A DNA stretch of 64,000 nt from the NCBI GenBank assembly GCA_002682825.1, contig NOKP01000036.1, positions 62,001-126,000 on the forward strand, given 5' to 3'. Positions within the stretch are counted from its first letter, which is position 1. Each line of letters begins with the position of its first letter. Positions 22,191 through 33,568 of this stretch are shown here, piece after piece. The notes beneath the pieces were generated by a model. The model did no database searches. It was given only the letters and a program-made list of their open reading frames with translations, and was not told the origin of the DNA. The position numbers and the translations under genes were made by a program. The stretch is from Neonectria sp. B-13 (Eukaryota; Ascomycota; Sordariomycetes; Hypocreales; Nectriaceae).

Positions 22191-23900
22191 CTTATACTAA
22201 GCCTAAGAAGTAAAGCATAGTACAATAGTAATATAGCTCTTTAATAAAATGCCTTACCCCTAAAATCATTAATATTCTAAGTAGTAAACTAGTATTTAAA
22301 AAGGCTTTTAGTACTTCTAAAGAGTTAAAGGATTTAAACTACTACCTAAGAATTTTTATTTCTAGCTTAAAAATAGCTTAGCTAGTATTAAATAGTATAA
22401 TGCATTAGTATAAAATTTTCTTATTATTAGTAGGTTAATACTAATACTATTATTCTAGACTCTAGTAGGACTATTAAGTAAATATAAGCCATTTGAGTAT
22501 TAGTATACTATTTTCTTATACTAAATAAGTATATACTCTTAGGATAGCCTTTCTACTTAGATTCTAAGTACTTTTAAATAGAAAAATAAGTAATATATAT
22601 AATAGCTTCTTAAGTATTAGGATATACATTTAACTTAGTAAAGCTAGAGTAGACTTATTAAATTGCATTAGTATTATTAAGTTTATACTTTAGATTGAAT
22701 CTTAGCCTATTACTAAGTTCAATAGTAATTCTATCTATAAGCTTTACTACTATTAAAGGTCTTCTTATACAATAGAGCAGTATTAGCATCTACTAGGTAT
22801 AGTCCCTAGAAGTCAATAGGATATTACTAAGTATTTATTCATATGTATTATCTAGTGTTTAAAGAAGGGAACTAAGAAGATATTCAAAAAGGTCTTTACT
22901 ATATAGATAACTAGCTAGTACTTTAAATTAATACTCTACTTAGTAAAACCTATCTTATATTAATAGCTACTTATAAGGCTTAATAAAAGTATACTTATAT
23001 ACCTTAAGCTTATATAATAAGTATAGTCTCAATCTAAGTATAATACTCCTTCTATTTTCAAAGCTATTAATTAATATAGAGATACTAAGAGATAAAAGAT
23101 ATAATATTCTTATTTATAGAATTATTTTTCATTTTGATTATCTCTTTAGGCAATATGCCTAGCTTCTTTTAAATGTTAATCTTATTTTAACTTAAGATAA
23201 GAAGGTATAGATTAGGCTTAATTTATATATATAGCTTAGCTAAAACTTATAATATAGCCTTTTAATACTTATCCCTTAAGCTCTTATCTAAGGTATCTAG
23301 AATAATATATATATCTTTAAATGCTTATATAAGCTATTAAAGGCAGTCCAGTAAAGCTAGGTTTAATAGTAAGGTATTATAATAATTATTATATAGCTAT
23401 AAGAGAAAGGTATATCTATTGTTAAGTTAGCTTAATAGCTATAGTATAAGAGTATAGAGTATAATAAATACATCCTATTTGCTCTTATTATTAAAAGTAA
23501 AGAAGAAGAAGGCTATAATAATACTTTAGTTCACTTTATAATATTAGAAGGTATACTAAATAGCTATAGAGTATAATATAGACTTACTATATTCTATAAA
23601 ACTGATAAGCTAGAGGAAAGAATAAGACTTCTTAAGCTATATTATAAAGGCTATACCTTTTATAAACTATAACTCTATACTAGAATACTTCTTCTTAATA
23701 GTCTTATTAAAACTAATTATAGCATCTAAGGCCTTAAGCTATTCTCTAATACCTAAAGAGACCTAGGTAGCTCTTGCTAGGTTAAGTAATACTTTAGTAT
23801 TCTTAATATTATCTTATACCCTATAGATATTACTCTATTATAATAATTTTATAATAAAAGATAAATAAGAGATAAAGTTATTAATATTCTTATTAAGCTT
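21161..23900 (-). pseudogene. Dead NLR-type gene: NACHT ATPase followed by ankyrin repeats
   Basis: Read on the minus strand. N-terminal to the ankyrin array (higher coordinates) a NACHT core is recognisable despite RIP: QVSLGIREQLKALDAI near 23,700-23,760, the Walker B segment DIYIILDTLDKS at about 23,281-23,320, then KPNLYLLILS followed by GILPKEII, which match the order and spacing of the fungal NACHT family (DALDE, LHLLVTSR, sensor region). The Walker A region lies near 23,550-23,650 but is scrambled by stops or frameshifts. The ankyrin array supplies the C-terminal ligand-sensing part. Intact members are STAND NTPases that control incompatibility and cell death. Nearly every defect seen is a transition, so RIP is the likely cause. 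The N-terminal effector domain could not be identified. Confidence 0.75.
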
Positions 23901-24090
23901 TTATAGTATACTTTATTAAAAGGGATATATAAGATAGCTATTAATAGTATAAAATTACACTCTAGTACCTTAGTAGAATACTTAATTAAACTTATTCAAC
24001 TTAGTCTTAAGGTCTCTAATAAGCTTCTTATAATCTTTTATATAAGATTTTATATTTATAAGTATTTTACTATCTTTAGCTTAGGATTAG

Positions 24091-24640
24091 TTTGGCGGCG
24101 GAAAGGGACAAGAAACAACACCCCAAATGGATGACAGTCCCTTAGTGAGGTACACAGAAATGCGTCGCACAGGCGTCTCAGTCGGTCAGCCCAAAGCTGC
24201 ACCAGACAGCGCGTATGTGGTCAGGCAGTCTAGTGTTTAGTACCTCCTAATAGGGAAGTATCTCATGAGGTTGATTATCAAGCCGAAAGCGGGAAAGAAT
24301 GTTGGCAAGGCATCGAAAAGGCCTACAGTTGGCTTGACAATCGGCGTTGTAGAAGACAGAGGTTCGACCTAGAATAGAGTGGTGATTTCGAATGTAAAAT
24401 ACAGAATAAACTCCTAGAAAACAAAGGCAAAGGGTAGAGCTTTGAGCTCAATGAGCTCATATCTCTCGTCTCTCTGCAGTAAGAATCTCTCAAGTCTCTT
24501 GTCTCTCAAGATGATGATGAAAAGAAAAAGACCCTCTCCCTCCTTCCCTACTTAACCCTCCTTGCGGCAGCCCCCTTCCACACCCAATTACATCCCTGCT
24601 AGCAACCAGCTAGCCCACTTATTCCTTTGCCCCTGCCACA
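24091..24640. repeat. 550-bp interspersed repeat, copy 1 (little RIP)
   Basis: Runs from TTTGGCGGCGGAAAGGG to GCCCCTGCCACA. It is flanked by TTAG on both sides (24087-24090 and 24641-24644), which looks like a 4-bp target duplication. The ends form an imperfect inverted repeat (TTTGGCGGCGG-AAAGG against TGTGGCAGGGGCAAAGG). No ORF. It is best described as a non-autonomous DNA element or solo terminal repeat of unknown family. GC content is far above its surroundings, so it inserted late or escaped RIP. Copy 2 is at 46713-47259. Confidence 0.75.
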
Positions 24641-24644
24641 TTAG

Positions 24645-25579
24645 TACTATTTAAGTTATTAATATAAACTCTTAAGTAGGTCAAAAAGGCAGAAGCACTT
24701 CTTAATTATATAAGTAACATTAGATATCTAGCTTTAAAATGCTACATAGTAGTTAATTAACCCTTAAGTAACTATAATACTAAGTAATACAATACTAACT
24801 ATACTTCTAGCAATAAACAATAAGTCTAATATATTAGTATATAAAGGAGTAACTTATATCTAAGGGCAATTACTAAAGAGTTAAGAAGAATAAGGAATAA
24901 GGGTCAGTCAGAGCTAGGACTTTACTGGTTTTCTATGTCCAATCACTATAGTAGTATACTGAATGTTAGGCAATAATATGCAAGTAGCCTAAAGAGTTAA
25001 AGACTGCCTTTCTTATATAGAGGTATAGTAGATACAACTGAAGATGGCTAGTGTTATAATGTAGCAGCTACCAATTGCTAATAGCTCGATTAGCTTAGCA
25101 TAGTGATTGGCGTCCATAAGGTACCTCAAGGTGCGAATTGGGGGCCAGGCGCTAGGTTGACAGGTTGACAGCTTGAGAGGGAGGGTCTGTCGCAGGGGTA
25201 TTCGGGCGAGTGCTAACAAGGCTTCGCATCTTGTAACATGGCTGAGTTATGGCTTAGACTTCCGCTGAGATAAGAATCGATTTGTGCATTTTACAAAGAT
25301 TGGCCTGATATAATTAGTACATAACTATTTCAGAATGCAAGTAATAACTAGTAGTAAAAATAAGCATAAGAATTTGTTCTATGCAAGTGTGTGCTTATGT
25401 AATAGCACATTGATGTTCACGGTCAGCGGTCTTTAATATGCCACTGATGTGCTGCCCACTGTATCATAGACGCGTTGGGTCTTGCTGTACAGTCTCAGCC
25501 CTAGAACAAGCAGGCTGAATCCATCACAGTAACCACCAGTATATAGTATCCAACCCAAACTGAAACCCCTATTGCCCTC
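24645..25579. other. Mixed AT-rich and unmutated sequence, no gene
   Basis: RIP-like sequence to about 24,980, then patches of normal composition (25,020-25,290 and 25,400-25,579). A 68-codon minus-strand ORF at 25013-25219 shows no family features. The final stretch is the likely promoter of the remnant at 25580. Confidence 0.4.
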
Positions 25580-25702
25580 ATGAAACTTGATTTTGTACTC
25601 TTCTCCAACACTTTCATTTCCTTTCTCAGCGCCTTCACAGTGACAATTCCTCCTACACTAAACGCAGGATGTTATCGTATTGCCTCTAGTACCTCTGGTT
25701 AA
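25580..25702 (+). pseudogene. Possible 5' remnant of a small secreted protein gene
   Basis: Forty codons from an ATG in promoter-like unmutated sequence: a signal-peptide-like start (MKLDFVLFSNTFISFLSAF) then TVTIPPTLNAGCYRIAS and a stop where the sequence changes abruptly to the AT-rich tract. The charged N-terminus, hydrophobic core and small-residue end fit a secretion signal. The likely reading is that the 3' part was lost to the repeat that forms the neighbouring tract. Too short to assign to a family; it may be chance. Confidence 0.3.
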
Positions 25703-26663
25703 GTATATATTACATCTCTAAGGCGCTTAGCACGTATTATAGGTTAATCTCTATAGCTATTATTACCTTAAGTTTTTATATATACTTAGATAAACTTAGT
25801 AAGTATTAAGTAGTATATTTAGGATATATATTTGTATATATTACTTACTTACTTTTCTAATGTTTATACTTAAGATCTAATGTATTTATAATAGTAATTA
25901 GTAGTTAAAGTAGTAATTCATAGCTATTCTCTACTTTCTAGAGTTATTAGGTTAAGTTATACACTATAATAGGGGAAGGTTTAATCTAATATTATTAAGA
26001 TTTTACTAGGCTGTTAAGAAAGAGTAGAGAATTCAATTGTATATATCAATTCTACTGTGTAATAGCTGCCTATAGGGGAAAATAAGGTTGAAATGGTTAA
26101 ATTGCTCTCATTCAGACAATCTTGACTTAGGCCAAAAATCCATAACATGGCACTTAGGCCATTTGGTCGAGCACCCTACCGATTAGGTATAGTGCCGTGT
26201 GATGCCTTAGGCATGACGCAAATGGCTTGAGCTTGCTGAGGTAAGGTTGCTCGTTTGATGGGTCACGTGCCGATCCCTTTTGAGACAGTCTCCACGGAGG
26301 TCAAAGGAGGATCAAGACGGCAAAACAGGATCACAATCCCGGAACGCAGCTCTTCGCAACCCCAAACAGCAGAAAATATACAGCCTCACCTAGCCAGACC
26401 TTGGACGGATTTCCTAATAGTCTAGCCTTACGATGGTCTGGTAGTTGGAACGCCCCAAATGGTACGGGCGCCTAGTCAGCCTCGGTGCAGATGTCTCAAG
26501 ACTGCTAAGCTGAGACTAGGCATGTCGTCCACAAACGCAAGCAAGCCGTTGATCAGGTTTCGAACTTAGTAATACATCAAGAAACAAACAGAAGTTACTT
26601 CGCGTACTACTCGCCCCGCTTCTTCCTTCTGAGTTCCGTTGCCAGTTGGGCTTGCCCAGAATA
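25703..26663. other. AT-rich tract then unassigned unique sequence
   Basis: 25,703-26,090 is RIP-like. 26,090-26,663 has normal composition but no ORF with recognisable features; it precedes the CHAT-gene stub. Confidence 0.4.
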
Positions 26664-26787
26664 CCGGCCCTGACTTCAATGGTGAGACTGCATGCAACGG
26701 CGGACAATAATTAGGGATCGTCTGGCCGCCTTGCATGGGTGCTACAACCCCAGAAAGAGAGGGCGTTTTTAAGCATTTCTGAGAGAC
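26664..26787 (+). pseudogene. 3' stub of a second TPR-CHAT gene
   Basis: From about 26680 the sequence is clearly alike to 44982-45090, the end of the TPR-CHAT gene. The similarity keeps frame and stop codon: this copy reads RLHATADNN-stop (stop at 26712-26714), the intact gene RLHATADDN-stop. It continues about 70 bp into the 3' UTR, with GAGAGGG and CTGAGAGAC in both. Nothing upstream resembles the protease, so only the last codons and the 3' UTR survive. This suggests a paralogous CHAT gene once stood here or a segment was copied here. Confidence 0.65.
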
Positions 26788-26863
26788 TATAGCTATCGAC
26801 GAATACAAAACGGTGCACATTAACTGCCAAGCCCTATCATCGCCCTAGCACTGACATCGACAT

Positions 26864-29050
26864 TCAATCATAGGTAGCATTAACAGATCCTGCTTCCTTC
26901 CCCTGAAATTCTAACCAAAATTTCATGGTCGCGGTTTGCGTTGATACAGCAAGATCATAGTGTACGTCGTAATAGGTGAGGCCATCAACGCCGGTTTTCT
27001 GTTTCAAGAGAGTCCTATCGACATCCCGCAAGTCGGCTTCTAGGGTGCACACCTCTTTAGTTTCCTGAGTCGGATGATTCGGCGGGATTGGCGAATCGGA
27101 TGTGATTAGCTTGTCCCTGAAAATGAGTTCATTGTCGTTGTAGTTTGCGTTCAGGGTCCGATAAAATGAGAACTTGATGGTCTGGTCTCTCTTCAGGTCC
27201 TCGCCAATGTATATGTACCAGGTCATCTATGTTTCGTCAGTTGATTTCAAGGAAGTATCTCGGAACTAGATCCTTTCACCCTCAAAGTCCGCGTCACTCC
27301 GTCACACTGATGAACCTCAGTTGGCCGCCTTTTGTCGAGAGCCGGTTCGTAAATGGACAACGCAGATACCCCGTAGTGATGTGTTGCCTTTGTCGCGACC
27401 ACAGCTGCCTGCTGTGGCAATCGGCTCAGTAGGGCGCCTCTATGTATGGATTAGCCAAAGTCAGAATCAGGGCCTAAAGAGCGTCTCGCGTACTTGAGAA
27501 TTGCGGCCCAAGCATCATCGGGCTGTATAACCTGACGCAGAGTGTCAACTTGAGCGCCGCTAAGAATCAGTGAGATTGCCCACCTGGACATCAGGGTGTG
27601 CCTTTTGTATGCATTCCTTGAGATACTGGCTAGCACCAAAGCCGCCGACAAGGAATATTCCCTAGACGAGTCAGAGAAGGGTTCCTGAGATGTACAAGTG
27701 ATTCTGACATTGATCCCCCGACCCTGTCGCGTTATAAGCGTATTCTTGACCTGCTCGTCAACGAAGCGAAGGATATCGTTTACAATAGGGTCGAAGACTT
27801 GCTTCACCTTTGCTCTTTATATTATCTAGAGTTAGTCTCATCCATGGCGCGGGATTAAATGGCGAAACTCACCCACTCATCGCCCAGCAATCCTTTTCAA
27901 GTCCTTCAGACAGATTATCCTCCAGTCCCGCTTGAGGAAAGTTAACAAAGTACTCTGCCTCGATGTCACCGCAAAAACTCCGCTTGACATATTGATCAAA
28001 GTAGTCGTACGCGTATGCCCATCCTTTGCCCTTTTTCAGTCGTATCCATTCCTCCTCCCCAACAAGGTCCTGGACCGTCTCGGCAAACCTCTTGTTCAGC
28101 CCAAGAGAGCCAGCCATGCCACCTATTCCCAACTTAATTTTAGCATTATTTGGATATTTGGGATTTACTGACCAGATCCTGGGACAACTTCGGCCAGTTC
28201 CAGACTCGGTGATGTCGCAACTACCTCGTACGTGATTAGATCTACCGTTCCGCCACCTGCGTCACACACAACGAAGGCATCGCCAATCTGCATCAGTAAG
28301 GTAAATGTTCAAAAATTACCGAGCAAAGGCAAACTAACGTACCCCTAGTGCCCTTTCCTGGCAGTACATTGTGTATAATGCTGCGGCTTCTGGTTCTTTT
28401 ATTAGGCTCACGGGGTGGATCCCGGCTTTCTTTGCTGCCTGGCAATATGTCAGCTGATGGGCTGCCTTACTTCTGCAGAATCAGGAGATACCAACGCGAA
28501 GTGTCTTGTCTTTTGCTTTGTCTGACCATACAGCTGGTACAGTCAAGACAAACTGCTTCTGGCAAAGAAGGAAGTACCCCTTCTCGCATTTAGACTCGAT
28601 TTTAGCCATGGCGTGGGTGTAGATGGCTCCAATGTAGTCGCCTGCGACGTCAACAGGGTCCTTAGGCAACTTTTTGATCTCCTTTTTCTTATTGCCTGCT
28701 GGAAGGTATAAAGGCTCCGGTTGATCTGGATCGAGAAGCAGCTTCACGCCGTGAACGCAGTCCTCTCTCCAGTCCAGCTCGCCTCCCCATTTGAACGGTT
28801 TGGCACCATCTGGAGTGTAAGATATTATGGACGGTATCTTCGGCTGTGTGCGGCCTGAGACACTCTGACCCGGCCAATCCACGATGGGTCGAAGCTCTGG
28901 CTTCTTTCCTGGAATACAGAAAGCATAGCCAATTCCAGAAAATGTTGTCCCGAAATCAAGAGATATGACGACTCGGTCCTCGGCCTCTGGTACCGTAGGC
29001 GCGCCGCTGCCCATTAGGTCCGCCATACCCTTAACGAGCCGATCACTCAT
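26864..29050 (-). CDS. Hsp70-like ATPase (fungal actin-fold family), nine exons
   Basis: Exons in transcript order: 29050-28496, 28438-28343, 28287-28173, 28122-27873, 27814-27709, 27661-27584, 27531-27494, 27439-27280 and 27226-26864; together 586 residues with no stop and correct phase at all eight introns (47-58 bp). The actin-like ATPase signatures stand in order: phosphate-1 VISLDFGTTFSGIGYAF near residue 30, phosphate-2 VVCDAGGGTVDLITYEV, and the adenosine motif IFLVGGFGASQYL followed by VIQPDDAWAAIL. The C-terminal ~150 residues form a divergent beta-rich part (MTWYIYIGEDL) rather than a canonical Hsp70 substrate domain with an EEVD tail. Such Hsp70-like proteins are expanded in ascomycetes; their role is mostly unknown. 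It is divergent from the coiled-coil gene at 29836. Confidence 0.85.
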
Positions 29051-29835
29051 TGCTCACGTTGTAGAGATGAGATATATCTTGATGAGGGTGAGGGAATTGA
29101 ATGGAGATTCGAAGGAATCCGAGACGGGGAGTTCTTCGCTCGTAGTTGAAGGGATTGATAGCCGGTCAAAATGTCCAAGCCTCACCCACCGCTTTCCGTT
29201 AACCCACACTTTAGCTGTACAAAAGGACTAAATTTAGGTAGATTATTTATAGTATCAGCAGTTTTATACTTTGTAGCTATACCCACCCTCGTTTAAACTA
29301 TCTAGCATTTAAGCCTCGCTGGCATACAATTAACTTTAGGAATCAGGATCAAACATGATGAAATGATGACCTGATGCCAGTCACATGTCAGAGATACCGC
29401 CTACACGATGCCGCTACAGCAAATACACTCAAAGTCAGCCCACAGATGATCATGATATTATTTGTCTTATTGAGCCCACATGTTCCAGGTATGGGTGTTA
29501 CGCCAACCCATCAGCGCAAGATATGACGCGCCACCGATACCACGTCTGGGCTCCGGGTACCAATCAGAAGCAAAGAAAAGCGGTGCGTAAAATGATATTT
29601 GGCCCCGGCAGGTCAGAAATCCGGGACAGTACCCGTCATGTGATTATGTTGCCCGGTCCGATATGGCTCGAAGCCTACGGCCCATCGGCTTAGGAACAGG
29701 AGCGGATATCCAGCCCACTCCGTGGCTCATCTCTGTGCAGGAACAATACAGGGTCTTGGGGTATTTTAAGGGAGTTTACTTCACATCATCGTTTGAGACG
29801 GCTCACTTAACTTTTGACGATACACTCAGCCTGCT
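29051..29835. promoter_or_regulatory. Divergent promoter of Hsp70-like and coiled-coil genes
   Basis: 785 bp between start codons at 29050 (minus) and 29836 (plus). A more AT-rich patch at 29,230-29,330 is the only compositional change. ORFs at 29385-29693 and 29663-29941 overlap the region but have no family features. Confidence 0.45.
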
Positions 29836-31211
29836 ATGGCGAACGAAGCAGTATTTCGAGGCGAGCCAATGGATTGGAGAGGCGATGGACGGTTGTCCGA
29901 CGAGCTCCGCCAGATTCTTACGGCTCACCTTGAACAAGTGAGGGATATCATCAAAACCGAATGCCAAACTGTCACTAGTACACCCGAGCGTGCCGTCATT
30001 CCAGAGCAGAGATTCTCAACCGGCTTCTCTGGAGGATCCCTTGTAAGCTCCCCGAATCATCTATCATGACTGAGATGCGCAACAATCTAACAGAGCGACC
30101 ACAAGATTCGTATATTTGGTAGTAAGGATCGACCTGGGCATGCGACCGCTCCTGCAACCGAGCAAGCACCTCCTCTAGATGCTAGTTTGGATAGAGAGGT
30201 TGATGATTTGAAAGTCCGCCTCGCTACGAAGGAGTCCGAACTTGATCAGGCGCGGTCGCAGGTGGCAGATGCTACTGACCAACAGAAAAACATGAAGCGC
30301 CAACTCTCCGAAGAGCAACACAAAGCTAGGGAGCTCCAAGAGAAAGTGGCCAACCTACGCGGTATTCTGACGAAGTCCCCAGGCGGCATCGTCTTGGACG
30401 GTGACGTGCGATCCAAGTTCATGGAGGTCCGAAATTTGGCTCACACGGTCGTGAGAAAGCTGTATAGCAGAGAGCGGATTTCTTCCACTTGGGACCGGAC
30501 TAACGAGACCCGAGCCTTCTTCGAGCCCTTAGTTTCGAAGCGCATTCCCTCTCAGTACTTCGAGAACCGCTTTAGGGGCAAGGTTTTCGACATCCTGAAT
30601 GAAACTCTATTCAGCCGGCCGCAATTCGGTCTCGGGCGTGAAAACCAAAAGCTCGAGCGCCGCTTGACCAAAATCGAGCAAGGCTGGAAGAACCTACAGA
30701 GTATGCACTCGCTCGTAGCCTACAGGATGTGGGGTTGGGGTATAGAGAGCTCGCTAACGATTGATCTGTTGCAGTGCACTGCCCAAAGGAGATGGCTGAT
30801 TGGAGGCTTGCTACCTTGAAGTGTGTTGAGCTGATGAGGACCGAGCCGGACGCGCCAGAAGTAACATTCCAGATGATCTGGGATTTCATGGTGCCCGCCC
30901 TCACGACCAAGGGGGCAGATGAGGAGAGAGGTCGGGCTTTGCTCGTTAAGCTTTGTGAAGAGGCTTACTCTCTGGCCATGATGACACGCAAATCCCGAGA
31001 TACATTTATTGTGGAAAAGCCGCCCCATCGGGCCGTACTGAGCGAGTGGGCAGATTATGCAGAGGAATTCGCCAACGAACCGGCCGGAAACAACGCCTTT
31101 GAAGGAGAGATACTGTTCTGCCTATTTGGCGGCTTATCCAAAATAGCCGAGGAACACCCAAGTGCAAAGATTGTCTTAGAGAGGGCCCAGGTTGTGGTCA
31201 TTGGGACTTAG
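29836..31211 (+). CDS. Coiled-coil protein of unknown function, three exons
   Basis: Exons 29836-30042, 30094-30700 and 30775-31211 give 416 residues, in frame throughout. Donors GTAAGC and GTATGC and acceptors AACAG and TTGCAG support the introns. The middle has a heptad-rich stretch (REVDDLKVRLATKESELDQA and on through QQKNMKRQLSEEQHKARELQ), about residues 100-160, predicted to form a coiled coil. The C-terminal ~250 residues are alpha-helical with RERISSTWDRTNETRAFFEP and a hydrophobic end VVVIGT. I recognise the style of fungal orphan proteins but no named domain. It may share regulation with the Hsp70-like ATPase across their common promoter. It converges with the ZZ-finger gene, 121 bp apart. 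Confidence 0.65.
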
Positions 31212-31332
31212 TAGGAAAGACTACCGTTACCAGACCAGAATTCTAAAATCAATGTGATCTGTTGCTACTTAACAATATGACTACCCTACGAGATACTGCT
31301 TCCGATGATATACCTACGTCTAATCTGGCTCA

Positions 31333-32778
31333 TCAGAATCGAAGGAGTCGTAGGCTACGTTTTGGTGGATGGCTATGTCCAAATGGATTCCTGAGTTCGT
31401 AACAGCTTTCGCAGACCTGAAAATCCCCACATTCCCCACATTCCAGGTACTTGGGGTTGTCTTCCTTCAACACTAGCATAAAATCCCGTCAGCCCGCCTC
31501 GTCGTGGAGCGCCCAACGATGTTCTCTGGACTCACCTTGCTCACAGATATCACACGTAATTTGCAGCTCACTCCTTTCGGTCTTATCTCTGCCTTCCGCC
31601 CAAGAGCATTCACACATAGATTTATGTATGTGAACTGTACTCTCCGAACAGCTACGACAGAAATGCCGGTAACACCTGCGGCAGAACCAGTAATTCTGGC
31701 CATGACGAATCCCTTGGGTCGCTCAGCCGGAAGACGGCACTATGGATTGCTGCATAGGAACACCAGGTAGGATTTCCACACACCTTGGAGACACTTGGAG
31801 CACTTAAAGGGGCCTGCTACCTCAGTCACAGGTGGTGTGTCGGGACGATTGCCAGTACGAGGGCATTGTCTCCAACATTCAAAGGTCATGGTCTCGGCAT
31901 CGTCAGCACTGAACGGCAGGCTGAAACGTCGATGTTCGTGGCGGCATGCATTAAGTAAAGAGAAAGCTATTTCAGATTAGTCCTGCTAGGCTATCAATAT
32001 AACAAGCTGGTAATACATTCAGAGCATGTCTCGCATTGTAATACACAACCTCCACGCCCAGGCTGTAATTTATACTCGACGGCAATAAATTGGTGAAGTG
32101 GGTCGTGATGCTTCGAGACGAAGGTGTAGCATTTGCGGCAGAGTTTTGGTGATGTTCCATATGCCAGAAAGCAAGTACTGCAGCAAATCATGGCAGAGCC
32201 AAGCGTGGAACCTAAAGGTCTAAGCATCAGTCTTTAATGGTGCATTCAAAGGTCAGTGTCCAACCTTGGAAACAGCTTCGGCAGTGAAAGACGCTAGAAG
32301 TTGTCTTGCATGACATGCAGACTCTCTCAGGCATGGGATTATCGAGGTATTCTGCCCCCAGAGGCTGGATTGAGGTGAAAAGACGGTGGGGGTGGACCAG
32401 AAGGTAGCTTGCGGATTCGGAGACACAATCGAGGCACCAGAAAGCGTTGCACTCGTCGCATATGACTCCACACTGGACGAGTTTGAGACAGACCGAACAT
32501 CGCTTCCGCTCGGCAGGGATAGCGGCGAAGGACTGCCTGGCAGTGATCACGACACCTTTCTCCCTCAGATGGACGCGCGGGTGTTCCGAGTGGCAATCAT
32601 TACATACGGTAACGTCGCAGTGAAGGCACTGAATGTAGGATTCATTGAACGGGATACCTGGACACAGTCAGCCTTAACAGAGTGCTAGGGAAGCACGAGG
32701 GCAGAGCTTCTATGGACCTCTGAAACAATGAGCGCACAAGGATGCCTTTTTAGGTAGCTGAATCGAAGGGCTAGCCAT
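31333..32778 (-). CDS. Cysteine-rich protein with serial ZZ-like zinc fingers, six exons
   Basis: Exons in transcript order: 32778-32718, 32657-32265, 32211-32017, 31966-31784, 31721-31536 and 31472-31333, giving 385 residues with all phases consistent (introns 50-63 bp). The protein is a string of ZZ-like units, each with C-x2-C pairs then His-x-His: CAHCFRG...CLHCDVTVCNDCH; CSVCLKL...CDECNAFWCLDC; CMSC...CRSC; CSTCFLA...CRKCYTF; a run ending CSKCLQ and WFCRRCYRHFCRSC; and CDICEQ...CGECGDFQVCESC followed by GHSHPPK. ZZ fingers bind zinc and usually recognise protein N-termini or modified histone tails. Several units are incomplete, so zinc stoichiometry is unclear. A string of this kind without any enzymatic domain is unusual. 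Confidence 0.72.
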
Positions 32779-33099
32779 GACGAGCTCTAGTTGGAGGGCT
32801 GTCAACTATCGGCGTAGTGGAATCAAAATTTAAGATACCGAACGAACCCAGGTAACATATTTATCACTGAGGTTTACGCAGGCTCGCTGCCTTGAGGAGC
32901 CGCTCTGGCCGTTCGGCACGCTAGTTCCACAGGGGCTGACCTTGCTTTTGCCAGAAATTGGCTTTCTTGGCACGGTGGAATGCATACACCGCATCCACAC
33001 CCCGTGGAGGTATTTGCTTTCTCGGCGTCACCCCAATAATCGAACTCCGGCATATTCATTCATTACAGGATAGGTAGCTCAGATCTCCTCTTAGGAGGA

Positions 33100-33568
33100 T
33101 TATTCCGGCGTGGCTGTGGTGTAGGAGCTCGTTGATGCGTTGTCATTTGTGTGACCATGGCCGAACAAGTGGAGTAGGTTTGCCCTCGGAACCCTACCAT
33201 ACAAAGTTTCAGCTTTTTCTTTGGAGCATCCCGAATCAGAGTTTGCCTGAGAACTGAAGGCGACAGTAAGATTTTTCACATGGCGTGCCGACCCAACCTT
33301 CCCAAAGCTCGATCCTCGGGATAGTTCCTTGTATGGACTGCTGTAACCCACGTACAAAAGTCCGTCCGCTGCACCAGCCCCTAATTAATGTGCAGATCGT
33401 GATTTGGGAGTTAAGCAACTGCGGCACCAGGTGCAAAATGTTTATTTCCCCACACGGGGCGATTTCACCCTGCAAAGTTTCACACGGTAATTGCACTGCC
33501 CTTACGTTGACAGGAACAAGCCGAGTTTCATTCGGACTCTTGGGAGTGTAATCGATAGAATCCAGCAT
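33100..33568 (-). CDS. Small protein of unknown function, two exons
   Basis: Exons 33568-33469 and 33380-33100 join in frame to 126 residues. The 88-bp intron has donor GTGAAA and acceptor ATTAATTAG. No signal peptide, membrane segment or known motif; the C-terminus is Ser/Thr-rich. Unspliced, the first ORF reads on to a different 110-residue product, so the model is uncertain. Confidence 0.4.

Noticed and set aside
24360..24372. GAGGTTCGACCTA, similar to a tRNA B box
   Set aside because: No A box at proper distance and no cloverleaf; it lies inside the 550-bp repeat.
29385..29941. ORFs of 92-102 codons before the coiled-coil gene
   Set aside because: They lie in or overlap the divergent promoter and the first exon in another frame; the spliced 416-residue model explains the locus better.
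32874..33059. 61-codon minus ORF with a CGCGVCIPPC cysteine cluster
   Set aside because: No signal peptide, no homologue recognised, and no support for transcription; could be chance.
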